Assembly (NCBI GenBank): GCA_036873755.1
Contig: JAVTVY010018765.1
Coordinates: 1 to 64,000 of the forward strand
Reading direction: 5' to 3'
Source: Hanleya hanleyi
Lineage: Eukaryota; Mollusca; Polyplacophora; Lepidopleurida; Hanleyidae
DNA: 64,000 bases
Of this stretch, positions 1-13,900 are shown in pieces (positions within the stretch are counted from its first letter, which is position 1; every line of letters begins with the position of its first letter). The notes beneath the pieces are model-generated. The model did no database searches. It saw nothing but the letters and a program-made list of their open reading frames with translations, and was not told where the DNA came from. A program made the position numbers and the translations under genes.

Positions 1-237
1 AGATAGTCTGATCACCCTGATACTACATGTAGCAGAGATAACATGGTTGATATCATCACGCTTAATCCTCAATAATCCCATCCATTATTCAATATACTGC
101 ATATTGTAATTGACACTTGTGTACAAATCTGTATGGCATGTACAACTAGATCTATCTACAGGTAGTATATTTAGTAATTGGTTTTTGCTGTTTATTGATC
201 AAAAGGAGCTATTAGTAAGCCTAATGAGTAGTTGTAT

Positions 238-311
238 ATCATTGACCTATCCATGCATGACTGCTTGTTCCTGAATCATTGACCTATCCATGCATGACTG
301 CTTGTTCCTGA
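238..311. repeat. 37-bp direct duplication
   Basis: Two adjacent identical copies beginning 'atcattgacctatccatgca' at 238 and 275, with a few bases of a third. This is a simple recent tandem duplication. Confidence 0.9.
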
Positions 312-1628
312 ATCATTCCAAGCTAACCTTTACCTGCACCTGTCCTCTGATATGTTATCATTGATACTCTAATTACAATCAAACTAAATGGAGATCGACA
401 ACCGGCTTACATGTGCACATGTACATTGTAGCAGAATGAGGCATCGACAACATGTCCATATTGATTCTCTCATTGTCAGAGCAAAGCTGTCGGTGTAACA
501 CCTCTCTGTTACATTTTGTGCACATGTACATTCTGCACAGAATGGGTGCTACCTCAGATTACACTTGCATAATCTACTATAACTGGTGCCACTGATGCGG
601 GACTTGGACCTCTGTGGTTTATTTTTTACATGGAAAACTTTTATTCAAAAATCACCTACTATGCCTACTTATCACCTATGCACTGTGATATGGGAGGTGA
701 TACTATGTTTTCTGGGAACCTGTTATGCCACTGTGAGCACAGTCCATATCAAGAGCTACTGTCCATGATATGGTCGATCCAGGTTAATTAGGTGGGAGTG
801 GCATATCAGGGCCACTGCCAATGATACAGAAACGGCCGCCATGTTGGTTTTGCTTCACTCCGATTGAAAGGAGTGAAAGGAGGGGAAAACAGCATTATCC
901 AATACATTTAGCGCCTGAGACTAACACTTTACAACTGCTTTCGGTGCATGGTTATCCGTCAATAGGTCCAAAATTTAACATTTTTTGGGGAACAGTCTAC
1001 CGCGCTCTGGGGGGGGGGAGGGGGGATGAGGCGAATTGATGGCGGCAATACGTGGCGATTGTTCACCTATTCCCCCCGAAAATGTCAGCATCTGACTCCG
1101 ATTTTACAAGATTTTACATGATTGAGGTAATGACATGATTCGGTAAAAAGTTATCTTTCCAAATTATAATGCTACAGTTATATTAAACTCAAGAAATGTA
1201 GGAAAGTTTGGATATAATAGAAATGATACTTTCGTCCGAAAATTGTATGTACGTCTGGCCGAGTGTCCAATCTCTGATGTTCCAGGGAAGTACATGTATA
1301 CTCTCTGGTATACATGTAGTCACATTTTCACTTTGAACAGAGCAAAATTTCAGATAACTGGAGTGTTAGGGGCTTTCCTCTCCAACTGTTACTACTTCGT
1401 TTTGAATTTTCTCAAATTAATTTGCTTTATATCGTTTGAACTATAAAATTCCAGCATGGCTGCTGCGTCAGTCCATAATGCACATGTTTACTTGTACCAA
1501 ATTAATATCTGTCATAAGTAAATTTAAAACTAAACATTCCAAACTAACATAATTTTAATTAAAACATCAATATTTTTCCTTGAAATTTCTATCATAAGGG
1601 CTCATGTCACAGTACACAGGTGATAAAC

Positions 1629-1776
1629 ATAATAATAGGTTGTTGAATTCATATCAAGGCTCGTATCAGAGCCTAGACCATACATGTATCAGGGCTCGCC
1701 TTTGCGGGGCTTGCCCTGATATGATCTTTAGGCCCTGATACTTGTGTTGATATGAATTCAACAACCTATTATTATA
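1629..1776. mobile_element. Short MITE-like element with 28-bp terminal inverted repeats
   Basis: The left end 'aataggttgttgaattcata' (from about 1634) recurs inverted at 1751-1773. The interior, 'gtatcag...ccctgatatg', is itself partly palindromic. There is no coding capacity. Confidence 0.8.
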
Positions 1777-1805
1777 TACTGACCGCATTGGGCTCAAAAA
1801 TGTAA

Positions 1806-2430
1806 CGAGCATGCGCATTCAGTCTTTATCAATGTGGCGAGCATGAGCATTCAGTCTTTATCAATGTGGCGAGCATGAGCATTCAGTCTTTATCAATGTG
1901 ACGAGCATGCGCATTCAGTCTTTATCAATGTGGCGAGCATGCGCATTCAGTCTTTATCAATGTGGCGAGCATGAGCATTCAGTCTTAATCAATGTGGCGA
2001 GCATGCGCATTCAGTCTTTATCAATGTGGTGAGCATGAGCATTCAGTCTTTATCAATGTGGCGAGCATGCGCATTCATTCTTTATCAATGTGGCGAGCAT
2101 GCACATTCAGTCTTTATCAATGTGGCGAGCATGCGCATTCAGTCTTTATCAATGTGGCGAGCATGAGCATTCAGTCTTAATCAATGTGGCGAGCATGAGC
2201 ATTCAGTCTTAATCAATGTGGTGAGCATGCGCATTCAGTCTTTATCAATGTGGCGAGCATGAGCATTCAGTCTTAATCAATGTGGCGAGCATGAGCATTC
2301 AGTCTTAATCTATGTGGTGAGCATGCGCATTCAGTCTTTATCAATGTGGCGAGCATGAGCATTCAGTCTTAATCAATGTGGCGAGCATGAGCTCAGTCTT
2401 AATCAATGTGGCGAGCATGCGCATTCAGTC
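1806..2430. repeat. 32-bp minisatellite, about 19 copies
   Basis: The unit contains 'gcgagcatgagcattcagtc' then 'tttatcaatgtg'. Copies differ at a few sites (gcgcat/gagcat, cttta/cttaa). Open frames through it are by-products of the period. Confidence 0.95.
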
Positions 2431-3185
2431 ATCAAGTTTGTTTGACACAGGAAGCACATGTATCTGCATACAGGAGAGATAGAAAATATATCCAGTAGGT
2501 CTTATAAATGTGTGAATGAGTAGTTTGCACATGTTACAGCATCATGTTTAGATGTGACAACCTGAACCCACTGAACTCTGTTTGGTAACAGACAATGCTA
2601 ATTGGCTGAGAGATGAGCGAATAAAAGAGATGTGCCATGGTTTTAACCCCATTCATGAATTCCGATTTAACTTTTTAGTCTTTGCTAATCCTTATAACCA
2701 ACCAAAAAAAAACACAGATTAAAAATATAGCAATGAGCGGCAATTAATGAGTTCCAAATGCATCAGTAATACTAACGCATTTAGGAAACTCAGTGCAATA
2801 TCCAACCTTGGTACCCATTAATAACATACATATAGTCATTTAGCCAAAAACCTTTTTCTTGAAAATCCAACAATGTTGATTGGTCGATGGTGACTATATT
2901 TGGTTATGGAGCTACTTCACCATGTTCACATGAGGGAGTTTGAGAGATGTCAACCCTCCGGAGAAGCTGTTTGAAGATGGTCAACAGGTACATGTATTTT
3001 GACCAATCAGCCAGATCAGGTTATATGCAGTGCACTATGTGCCCCTTGTGTCCCAAAGTTTCCACTTTATTTGTGCAGTAGTGTCAAATGGAAATCTACT
3101 ACAAAAATCTGTTCCAAATAAAAATAAGAATACCAATAATGGAAGGTTCTCAGCTACTGACTTGGAATTTGAACCATAATTAGAT

Positions 3186-3515
3186 CTTTTCAGCAGTGAC
3201 AGGCCTAAAACTATTAATGTTTGCTGAAAACTTCATCATCTAACTAAATCGTTTCAGTGGTGACAGGCCTAAAACTATTAATTTGTCTGCTGAAAACTTC
3301 ATCACCTAACTAGATGTTTTCAGCAGTGACAGGCCTACAACTATTAATTTGTCTGCTGAAAACTTCATTACCTAACAGTTGCTAACTACATGTAGATGTT
3401 TTCAGCAGTGACAGGCCTAAAACTATTAATTTGTTTGCTGAAAACATTACCTAACTAGATGTTTTCAGCAGTGGCAGGCCTAAAACTATTAATTTGTTTA
3501 CTGAAATCTTCGTTA
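3186..3515. repeat. About 66-bp tandem repeat, five copies
   Basis: The unit is built on 'cagcagtgacaggcctaaaa', then 'ctattaat' and 'gctgaaaacttcatcacc'. Each unit has 'ttttcagcag' and 'tgctgaaaa' as an internal inverted pair, so every unit could fold. Confidence 0.9.
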
Positions 3516-4550
3516 TCTGTTTCTTAATGAGCACATGTATCTTACTGATGGACTTTATAATGATTATTATATATCTAACCCCAATGGAATATTAACATGA
3601 CTTTGGAATTAATTAAATATAGTATGTGGACATTATTATTCATGATGAATTATTTTCTATTTGCTTTCTCTGTTTGAGAAAGGCTAATGGACGATCCGTG
3701 GCTCATGCACAAAATCCATTTTCATATTAGCCATATTGATAACTGCAGAATGTCTACATACATAAATGTTTCCAGTGTACTATTTTGTTGAAATTTTTTT
3801 AAACCATCAGTATCGTTGGGATTATTTTCCCTGATGCCAGCTGCTGTGACAGAAAACATATATACCAGTACCAAAGCTGTTTTAAGGAGAGTTCAGTCTG
3901 AACTGATACTGTATTCTAGTGCAAAACTGGAAAGTTTGGACAGATTTCACAGTAATAAATGTAAACTGAAAAGTCATGAACCAACCTTCATCATGTGGAA
4001 ACATTTGTGTTATTAATAGTCTTATGATTATAAACTGATCAAAGAATCTACATGTAGCTGTAGCCATAACAACTATTATGGAGTTTGATATCGATAGAAT
4101 TGCAAGCATGATTATATATTAACAATATCACAGAATAATATTTGTATATTCCCACTAAAAAATGGAATATTGTGTGATGGCAATTTCTGTTTGTCTGTTT
4201 GTCCATTTCATGTATCATCTCTATCTCTTGCAATATTTAGTTCATATTCATTTATTCAGTTATCATATTTTATTTATATCATATTCAGTTCATTCATTTC
4301 CATATTCAATAGAAATTTCAATTTTTGTGATTGGATACTAGCCATATATGAGGGGAAGATCATGAGGTAACATAGCAAAACTGAGGTCATGGTCAAGATC
4401 CACCCCATTCTCTGCTACTGTGTGAAGTCATTGCTAGCGAATTAATGATGTTGAAGGGAGACAATTCTTGATGCCACACCTTAAGGGATTCACTTATAAC
4501 TGGAATACTATTTTATTTGTTAAACAGAAGCAATGTTATATATTTGCCAG

Positions 4551-4946
4551 GTTTGAGGAAGACCATGCTGCGTGCCCATCGTCAGGCCTGGTGCTGGCAG
4601 GACGAATGGTATGGACTCCAGCTCAGTGACATTCGACAACTCGAACTGGAAACACAACGAGCTCTTGCACAAAAAATGGCATTGGCCAGCGAAGATGGAG
4701 AAGGAAATAATATAACAGAGAATGGTGAACAGAGGACTTCTAACTCAGGAAATGTTGTTAATTCTCTCGGTGCATTAGACAGTGTGTCAGAGACCCCCAC
4801 CGCAAATCTTCCCCGAGAAAATGGGAAACAATCACACATTACGAGAAGTCCGACTGGTGAAATAATGGGAGTACCAGAGTCCTTTTCTTCTAGTCATATT
4901 AGTGTGACGAGACGTCGATCCTGGGGGTCAAAAAGATCATTAGACA
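4551..4946 (+). CDS. PITPNM: PITPNM exon 1 of window: end of PITP domain and linker
   Basis: The acceptor is 'ttgccag' before 4551. The exon opens with the last two bases of a split Gly codon, then [19 protein letters not shown], the conserved C-terminal helix region of class II PITP domains, followed by an acidic helix ([10 protein letters not shown]). From about residue 45 it becomes a low-complexity Ser/Asn/Glu linker. I chose the donor at 4947 (gtaggt) over the gtgcag a few bases on because only the former keeps the frame open into the next exon. The open frame extends upstream to 4517, but that part is intron. Confidence 0.92.
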
Positions 4947-7900
4947 GTAGGTGCAGCATAACTAAAATTATTTTCTGTTTATTCATAAATATGCATCAAT
5001 TTTTGTGTCTATATGTATTCTATCTATTGAATGCTTATCCGCTATTAACAGATAATACAGATTGATATTCAGATATACCATGCTGTGGGGTGTTTTTACA
5101 TGATATATTTCCTGAGCATCAGCTGATAGATATTTATCAAAATCTATTATTGGGTGAGAAAAATTAGTATGCAAACCTGTCACTCGAACCTGCCACCATG
5201 TTTATTTACAATCATAATGCCATGAATGCTGGAGCTCACCATCTGGTGGTAACGAATTAAGCAAATTCCCTACTGTACCATGACCTTGCATTAAATGTAC
5301 TGGCAACAAACCAATCAATAGTGATGTAATTTATGTATTAATGTGTAATAATTAAGCTATATTTGATATTAGACATCCTACTTATTCAGTTATTGAGAAT
5401 TAATGGCTTTATTATAATATCTGGTTTTGTGTTACTTACAAATTTGTGAATTTATTTCTTCAAAAAAATATTCTGTTTGGTTCTCTGTTGTTCAGCATCT
5501 GCATCCAATAAATCCCTAGATGGTAAGGCACAGAGTATAGAACAACTCCAGGAATCCAGTTCAGAGGAGGAGTTCTTTGATGCACAAGGTAACGCAAATA
5601 TGTTGCATATTTCAATTATTTTTGACTAATGCCCTTTTCATATGAAAGCGGCCCCATGTGGCTTCCGGGGATTGACCTGGGATGTCGTTGTGCACACCGC
5701 AGGTCATGGTAAGAATATGCCTCAGCTCCTCAGACAGCTTGTCATAAGAGTTGACTAACTGAGGCACCCGTGGGATTCCCAGGTGTAAAAAGGAATAGGA
5801 CCCCACCTGTGTGGTTCCCAGGTGTGAAAAGGAATAGGACCCAACATTGTGATATGACTGAAATATAGTTGAAAGCGACGTTAAATCATATTCACTCACT
5901 CTCTCACTTCAGATGAAAGCGAACCCCCATGTGCCCCATTTTCTCATACAACAAATCCCCCCTGGTGTGCCATGTTGAAGTGAAACTGCTCCTCAATATA
6001 TTAATGACAAATCACCTCAAACCTCACACTCAAAAGCAAACAGACCTGTTAATATAGTTTATTTCAACTATCCCAAACATGAACATAGACGGTACCTGTC
6101 AGTATGGTCTATTTCAACCACCTGAAACATGTTTATAGACCTGTTAGTATGGTCTATTTCAACCACCTGAACTATAGACCTGTCAGTGTGGTCTATTTCA
6201 ACCACCCCAAGCATAGACCTGTCAGTATAGTCTATTTCAAACACCCCAAACATAGACCTGTCAGTATAGAAACATAGGCCTGTCAGTATGGTCTATTTCA
6301 AACACCCCAAACATAAACCTGTCAGTATAGAAGCATAGACCTGTCAGTATGGTCTATTTCAACCAAATGAACATAGACCTATCAGTATGGTCTTTTCATA
6401 TCAAGACACCTTATACTTACCTTGTACATAATATTTAATATTATGCAATACTGTTGGGTAGATTCTAAACCTCTTATACCAAATTGCCAGAAAAAAAACG
6501 GACATCCCCCTCTATGGTCTCCATCAACTCTGGCGACCTTGACCGCTTAAGTTCCCGCCAAAAACTCAACTCCCCAGTTTGATTTCTAGCACGATCAAAC
6601 CCACACGTGGATTACAGTGCTCCTCAAACTAAGGAGATTCATATACATTCATTGGATTTACTCGTGCTCTCAAGCCTCCCGTATTGGTCCGTGAGTTTTT
6701 ACATTTATGTACTTTCTCATTATGCCGAATTCCTTAACGCATTTCATTGTATTTATTTTTATAAATCATGTACAGTGGAAATCCTCAGTGTAATGGGATC
6801 GCGCAGTTTGGCGCTCGCCATTCTGTAAACAGCATATTGGGTCTATGCTTTCACTATGGGATTATTCTGCTCTGCTTTGAGAATAATATATACGTTGTAA
6901 ATGTAAATCGTATACCATTGTGATAAATGTGTTAAATGTCTGGCACGACAAGGCTGGCACGACAAGCTATGGCACGACTCGGAATTGGCTTTACGATCAT
7001 AGGTTACGTTGTGCGCTACTGATCTGGTAATGGACTCTTGTTGACATGTTACTAAGTATCCATTTTGACCGGCAGCACACCCCTCTCTCGGGGTAGTGCG
7101 TTGGGGTCATAGAGTCCGTTGCTAGAGAAGTTACGTAACCTCTTTGTTACTGTGAATTCTTTGTGCGAATATTCTATAGGTAGTTGGGCATACCTTGGCA
7201 GGACAATGCATGTACATGTAGACACTATTCTAATAGATGAGCTCTGTACATTATATTCGCACTTTGGGTTTACGTTCAAAGAACGGTGTATATATATAGT
7301 CACAACAATAGCACATTGTTGTCTGTATTTTAGTAGAACGATGCGAGGTATTTTCATGGCATACTATGGAAATAAAATACCGTCTAGAATGTTTCACGTT
7401 CCGAACATTCTTTCGCTCCAATACTATATACAGTTGATTGTATGTATGGTGTACCGTAATTATCAAACTATACGTTTGCACATGTATAGTAGTTCAGCAT
7501 GTGGTGCTACAGAGGTATTACAGTACAAGTGGGGCTATACTGATACCTATACAATGAATCACTATTCATTGTGTGCGCATTACGGTGTTGTACGCTTGAT
7601 TTTTACGAATGGACAGTTATGAGGGGTCCATGAGGGGTATTAGTATACACGAGGTCCGTAGTACACTATGAGAGGACAGGGGTCGAAAAGTCCGCCTGTC
7701 CACCTGTCGCTGACAGGTAATATTTCTTTGTGACAGGTAGAACAAAAAACTACCTGTCGCAAGTGACAGGTAGAAAAAAACTTCTACTAACTGTTTTATC
7801 AGTTCCCTAAATCATTACGATGTTCAAGAAATCAGGAAAACCCCGAAATTCAACTAAAAAATAAACGTAATGTTTCGCCGACATTCGTTCTCCACTTTAT

Positions 7901-10900
7901 TACGATATCTGTGTGAAGAACTTCAAGGGAGGTACATGTAAGTTGTCCAAGCATGTGATCTCATGACTGTCGGGTTCCCTCGAAGGCCCGTTTATTGCTT
8001 ATATATCTTGGGAAAATTGAGGGTTCCCGATATTGCTAGCTTGTTGTCTACGTCATCATTTCTTTTGTGTTTATGTCCGTGGCGGGAAGCACTGGAAGAG
8101 ACCAGCACTCATATCTCTGAAAAAAAATTGACTTCTTTAACTTTTGAAATGGATAATTTCCTCAAACGGAATAATGTGGAGGAAACTAATAAATCGGGCG
8201 GCTTGCCGACCAGCCGTGACTGTGCCACGGACACCGGCACTGGCTGATCAGCTGATTGAACTATGACTGTCTGTCTCACACTGATGATTGACTGAGAGGG
8301 AACGGGATTTTCAGCTACATATCGGAGACAATTTTTCTCTGAGAAGTGAAATTTTGCACATTCATCTGAACACGATTTGTGCATTTTTATCCGCAAGTAT
8401 AGATAGATTTGTTGCTTACGCAAGTCTGTATCCAGGAATTTTTTGCAGGTTCCCATCCCATTCCTAATTCATTATTGAGGGCCCAATTTTCGTTAGGGAA
8501 TTTCTGCGCAAAGAGCCATGAAATTCAATACTGGTACCCAGCTATGCAATCAGATTGATATTGAGGCTCCCAAAAGCTTTTTCTACGAGTATTTCCTTCA
8601 GAAAGCCTTTCAAATTGAACAAAAACAGTTTTGGGCGCCCATATGTTTTCCGAAACTAAATTGGCTCCAGATGCAGCCCTGTTATGTTTTCATATTGTAA
8701 CAAGACAAAGACAAGCTGGGGGCAAGTAGTTGACCAATGTCATTGCTGAATTTTAAGTTTTTAGATTTCCTTGAAATTGCAGGTCAGAATTTAATGTCAA
8801 ACACAGAATACAGTATATGTAGGCCTACAGTCATGATAGTGTAGCTGCTGTAGAAAGTGGCACATGTACATGTACCAGTAATAAATAAACATTTATTTTG
8901 AATCACAAGTTCTTGTTATTTTGATATATATAGTCGATCACTGCTCGTCTTTAGCCACACATGTATGTCAAAGTTCCATTGTTCAGGCTGGTGTTCTCAA
9001 CAAATACAATGTTCAACACAAAACGTAAGCTTATCAAAGAAAGGTACATTCATGTACATTATATTTTACAGTGGGTGACAAAAAAATATTTTCGCAATCA
9101 CTTGATTTGACAGCCTCTGAGGTAGTTCATCATCATTACAGTTTTAACCATGGAAAAATGAATGACATGGTTTTGTTCAGGTTGTAATTTAATGTGACAG
9201 GTAGAAAATGATTCTACCTGTCACATGTGACAGGTGGAGATTTTCAAACATTTCGACCCCTGGAGGACAACACCTGTGTGGGATCGTTCTATAAGTAGTT
9301 ATAAGCTATGTATGATATGATTAATTGGCACTAATTTAATCATATCTATATTTGTTCAGAATTATATCTGACTTGGATAAATCTGGAATGTCTTTCAGCG
9401 CTAGCTGTTAGTACGTTCCCGGTCCGTGACGGCACTACTGACCGTGAATCCGGGTACTTCCAATTCTGGTCTTACTACAGTCTAACAAGTAGGAAGGTTA
9501 TACCAGAATCAGAACTTGCCGCACGTTTTGCGCAGCTGAATCATGCTTTGGGCTTGTCCCAGGGTGCGACGGCTAGCAGCAAAACTGGCGCACCGGTGTT
9601 CGAGGTCCCCTCTAGGGAGCGCCGCGTTGGGAAAGCCGCCTGCTATTTCTTCGATCAAGAAACGCAGGCCGCGAAGTCTAGGTGCGAGCCAAGACTTCGC
9701 ACCGCCCGTCTGAGACTCTTGTTGTCCATTCCGAACCGTCATGTACTCCTACGACTCTAGTCGATAGTGAGACACCGTCCAGCCCTTCTCGGGGTCCAGC
9801 AGGAGACGGTACGGATAGGGACACGACTGCGGTCGACGAGATTGAGGTCGATCAATCTACGGCCGACACGGATCCACAGGTCCGTGTTGTGGCGTCGTAC
9901 GGTGGCCGCGATTGCTCCGATGCCGGGTTGCTAGCCCGTGCTCGCAATCGTACCTCCGTTCAACCAGGAACATGCGGCCTGGTCCGTGACGGTTACCCGT
10001 TGGATGGAGGACATATCCAATCCTTCTGGTCACGCCCCACTGGTGACCTAGGATTTTTGTCCAGCTTCGTCATCGGCTCTCTTGATGACCGGTTGCTAGA
10101 GGATATGGATATGGAGGTCGGTTCAACGTCCGGAGAGGACTCCGTCCCTCACGTCGACTTGAACCAGGAGCAAGTGAGTGTCATCGATGATACCATCGAT
10201 GCGGCTCTTCTACGGGCTACCGCTCAACAGAAGATGCCGGGAGGCCCACAGCTCCTTACGCTCGGCCATATGTCCTCTTGGACTAGGTCGCTAGCGTATG
10301 CTGCCGAAGTGTGCGGTGTCCCTCCGAACACTAAGCAGTAAGAACCCGCAAAGCGATCGTTAACGGGACAGCCACTGGCTCGCCGGCCTGAGCTGATCTC
10401 GTTAGGGCTAGATCCATCCGTGGATCAGGTTTTCGAAGCGCTATCGGTGGGGCCGCAGGAAAAGGGTAAGCGTTCCTTGCGTACGGCACCACCCGGGTTC
10501 ACTGAGCTCTTCAGAGGCCGTCCGTCCGAAGTCAAGCGGATGGAAGCAGCTTCGAAGGATGGACAGCAGTCCGCCTTCTTCCTGACCAGTAGGAACATCG
10601 GGAGGATTTACATCCAAACGATATGTTGCGCCGGTCAGTTGACGAAGAGCTCAAGGCGGCAGAGTGTTCGACCCGGGTCGGGATACGAACCTTTAGCCAC
10701 CTACTGCACATGACACATGCATCGCACGTAGCTGCCCTGCAGCGTACGGCTGACGACGCGGTGTCCCAGTTGGACTCCATGGATGCGGAAGCGATTCCGA
10801 AACCCGTGGTGCTCCCGGTTGGCGATGGAGAACCGCTATTGGTTCCTCAGGCACCCCCAGAGTTCTACCACTGTATGTAGTTGGCTACTGCAACAGGGTT

Positions 10901-13900
10901 GGACCTTCTGACAAGGGTAATAGCCAGAGTGCAGATTGCCCAACGGAGATTCTTCCTGGCTGAGTCTAGACTGGAGACACGAGACCTTGTGCAGAACCTC
11001 TTGAGCTTACCTCTCGGTAGCCAACAGCTGTTCGCCGACGGACTCAAGACTTACACTGCTGAAGGTCATATTGACTCTCAGGAGCTTGAGTCCATGGTCA
11101 AGCAAACCAGACCCTTGCTAAGGGGAAGCGCAAAGCCAGCACTTCCAAGCCCGCTGACTCTTTCTCCGGCTCTTCGAAGCCTAAGAAAGCCAGGAGAGGC
11201 TACCGTGGCAAGGGGAAGGGTAAGAAGGGGTCTAGTAACTCCTATAAGTCTGCTGGTAAGGGTGGGAAGCGCACCTGACATGTCAGTGTGCGCTCCCCCA
11301 CTGCCCAGGACACCAACCTCAAGCTCAGCACGAGTTTGGGGGGGGGGCCCCCACCGGACTCGGCACTTCTGTGTCGGTGCCCGGAACTGCCGGTCAGAGG
11401 CCGTCTAGCTCACGTCACCTCTTGGTGGAATCGGTACAGCGCAGACGGCCTGGTAAGGCAGATTGTCGCGGAAGGATACCAAATGGAATGGAGCACTCCA
11501 AACCATTCTCCTCCGCTGACAGGGACCCTACTGGTGACCCCGTTACCTCGAGACTCCCATCAAATTTCTATTATACGGGACGAGATAACTTCCCTTCTCG
11601 CCTAACGGCTGTAGTAGAGGTGAAAGATCCGGCGATGGATCCGGGGTTTTACACCAGGATGTTTTTGGTGTCCAGGAAAACCGGGGGATGGCGACCGGTC
11701 CTCAATCTACGGCCCCTCAACCGTTACATTCGCATCAAGAGATTCAAGATGGAAACTCTTCAATCTGTACGGGCCGGCCTTCGGGTCGGCATGTGGGCCG
11801 CATCAATAGATTTGAAGGACGCATACTTTCATGTACCGATCCATTCGGACTACGAAAGTATCTAAGGTTCTCCATCGATGGCAAGATATTAGAATTCCAA
11901 GCGTTACCGTTCGGAATTACATCTGCCCCTCGAGTTTTCACACGGGTAGTGGATGCCCTATCTTGCGACTTCTGGGTCGACTTGTCAGTCTGGGAGAAGT
12001 GGTCAACTACGGTCCACTTCGACGCAGTCCCATACAAATGTATCTAATGTTCTTCTGGGAACAGAGCACAGGTCATTTGAACCAACCAATCCCGATAGAC
12101 TCTAATCTATTATCAGCCCTCGGCTGGTGGCGGAACCGGGACAACCTCATGACGGGGGCCCCGTTGCATCCGCGGGAATCAAGTCTAGTCCTATTTACGG
12201 ATGCATCCATGGACGGCTGGGGAGCACATATGGACGAGAACCTGGCACAAGGAATGTGGACCGCGCAGGAAAAGACTGGCATATCAATCTCTTGGAGATG
12301 AGAGCAGTCATCCTAGCACGCTCATGTGGGAGAATGTTGTTCTGGTACGGTCGGACAGCTCAACAGTGGCCGCATACATAAACAAGCAGAGATTGACCAG
12401 ATCCCCCCAGCTATGTTCATGACCTGGAAGCTATTCCAATAGTGCATCACGCATCAGGTGACCCTGCGAGCAGCGCATATTCCGGGGTTACGGAATGTGC
12501 TTGCGGGCTCTCTGTCTCTTCAACAGAGAGTTCGTCCGACCGAATGGCAACTGAACGACTTGGTACTCAGACAAGTCTTCTTTCAGTGGTCGACTCCTCA
12601 TGTAGACCTATTTGCCACGAAGGACAACAATAAGCTCCTAGTATATGTGAGCCCGTTTCCGGACTAGCGGTTCCGTGGTCAGGAATATACGCTTACGCGT
12701 ATTCTCCGACCATACTAATTCCGATGGTTCTCAAAAAGATCGAGAGCGAGAATTGCAGAGTTATTCTATTTGCTCCTTTCTGGCCGACACGATCGTGGTT
12801 CACGAGTCTCCTCAATCTTGCCGTAGACTACCCACGCATTCTGCCGGACCGTCCAGATCTCCTCACACAATGCCGGGGGCGTCGAGTTCACGACAACCCA
12901 GCAATGTTCTAACTATCTGCATGGAATCTGTCATCGAATCTCGACGTTAGGAGGGCTTTTCTCAACAAGCTGCCAATCTATGGCACAATGTAGAAGGCCC
13001 TCCACCAGACGGGTTTATAACTCTAAACTCAGTCTGTTCTCCGAGTGGTGCTAGAGAAACTATAAGAATCCCTCTCAAACAACTCCGAGAGAAGTAGCAG
13101 ACTTCTTTGTATTCTTATACGAAGAAAAGGGACTACAACCAGTCACAATATCTGGTTACCGGTCTGTCATAGCGACAATCCACCCTGGTTTTCGAGATGG
13201 GTCTAAGGTTTAACAGAGCAAACCATTAGACGACCTGACCAAGGCATGTTTCACCTACGACCTCGGGTGAAGAAACTGCCTCCTGCATGGAATCTCGAAT
13301 TGGTCCTAATGCTCTTACGAGACCTCCTTTTGAGCCCATGGGTCAGGCCAGCCTTAAGATCTTGACACTTAAGACTGTATTTCTCGTCGCTATGGCGTCC
13401 ACTTGGAGGAGATCTGAGATCCATGCTCTCTCCACTGAGAAGATCGCTTATGTTTTATGGGCGAATGTCTGCTACTTCAGCCGCGGGCTGACTTTGTGAC
13501 GAAAACGGAGACTTCTGGCGCAAAACCTTTGGTTTTAGCTGACCTAGGTAAGTTTTCTCCTGACGATAAATTCTTATGTCCGGTGCGTGCTGCGAAGTAC
13601 AATATCGAAGCTACCAAACATCTTCGAACTTCAGACAATCGTTTGTGGATTACCCATCAGATCAATAACCACAACCGGCTTCCAAAGACACCATCGCTTG
13701 ATGGATCATTGAAACCATTTAGATGGTCTATGCAGCTGCCCAGACTAAGGAATTTGTTTTCGCCAAAGTTGATGAGACCAGAGCGGTAGTCACTTCGTAA
13801 GCGTTATTAAGGGAGCTTCACTTAGTGACATCATGGACGTTGCTCAGTGGAGATCTGAGGCTACTTTCATCAAGTATTATCTCCTGGACCCTTCTACGTC

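Larger units (their letters stand above)
1..4550. other. 5' intronic sequence of PITPNM (inferred), no exon seen
   Basis: This precedes the first recognised exon. I looked for the preceding PITP-domain exon and did not find it, so this is probably part of one intron. It holds a 37-bp unit repeated twice (238-311), a poly-G run near 1009-1025, a hairpin MITE (1629-1776), a 32-bp minisatellite and a 66-bp repeat. I see no promoter or start codon for the gene here. Confidence 0.6.

Noticed and set aside
1992..2180. 62-codon frame in the 32-bp minisatellite
   Set aside because: Its sequence is only a repeat translation.
4517..4550. Coding start upstream of exon 1 at 4517
   Set aside because: The open frame extends there, but a consensus acceptor ends at 4550, and homologous proteins continue from an upstream exon that is not in the window.
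4947..5065. Continuation of exon 1 through the donor to 5065
   Set aside because: The residues after the donor are hydrophobic and unlike the family, whereas splicing at 4946/5496 restores the acidic FFAT region.
7119..7622. 167-codon open frame in the DIRS leader
   Set aside because: No recognisable domain, a minus-strand frame of similar quality overlaps it, and it lies in a non-coding part of a retrotransposon.
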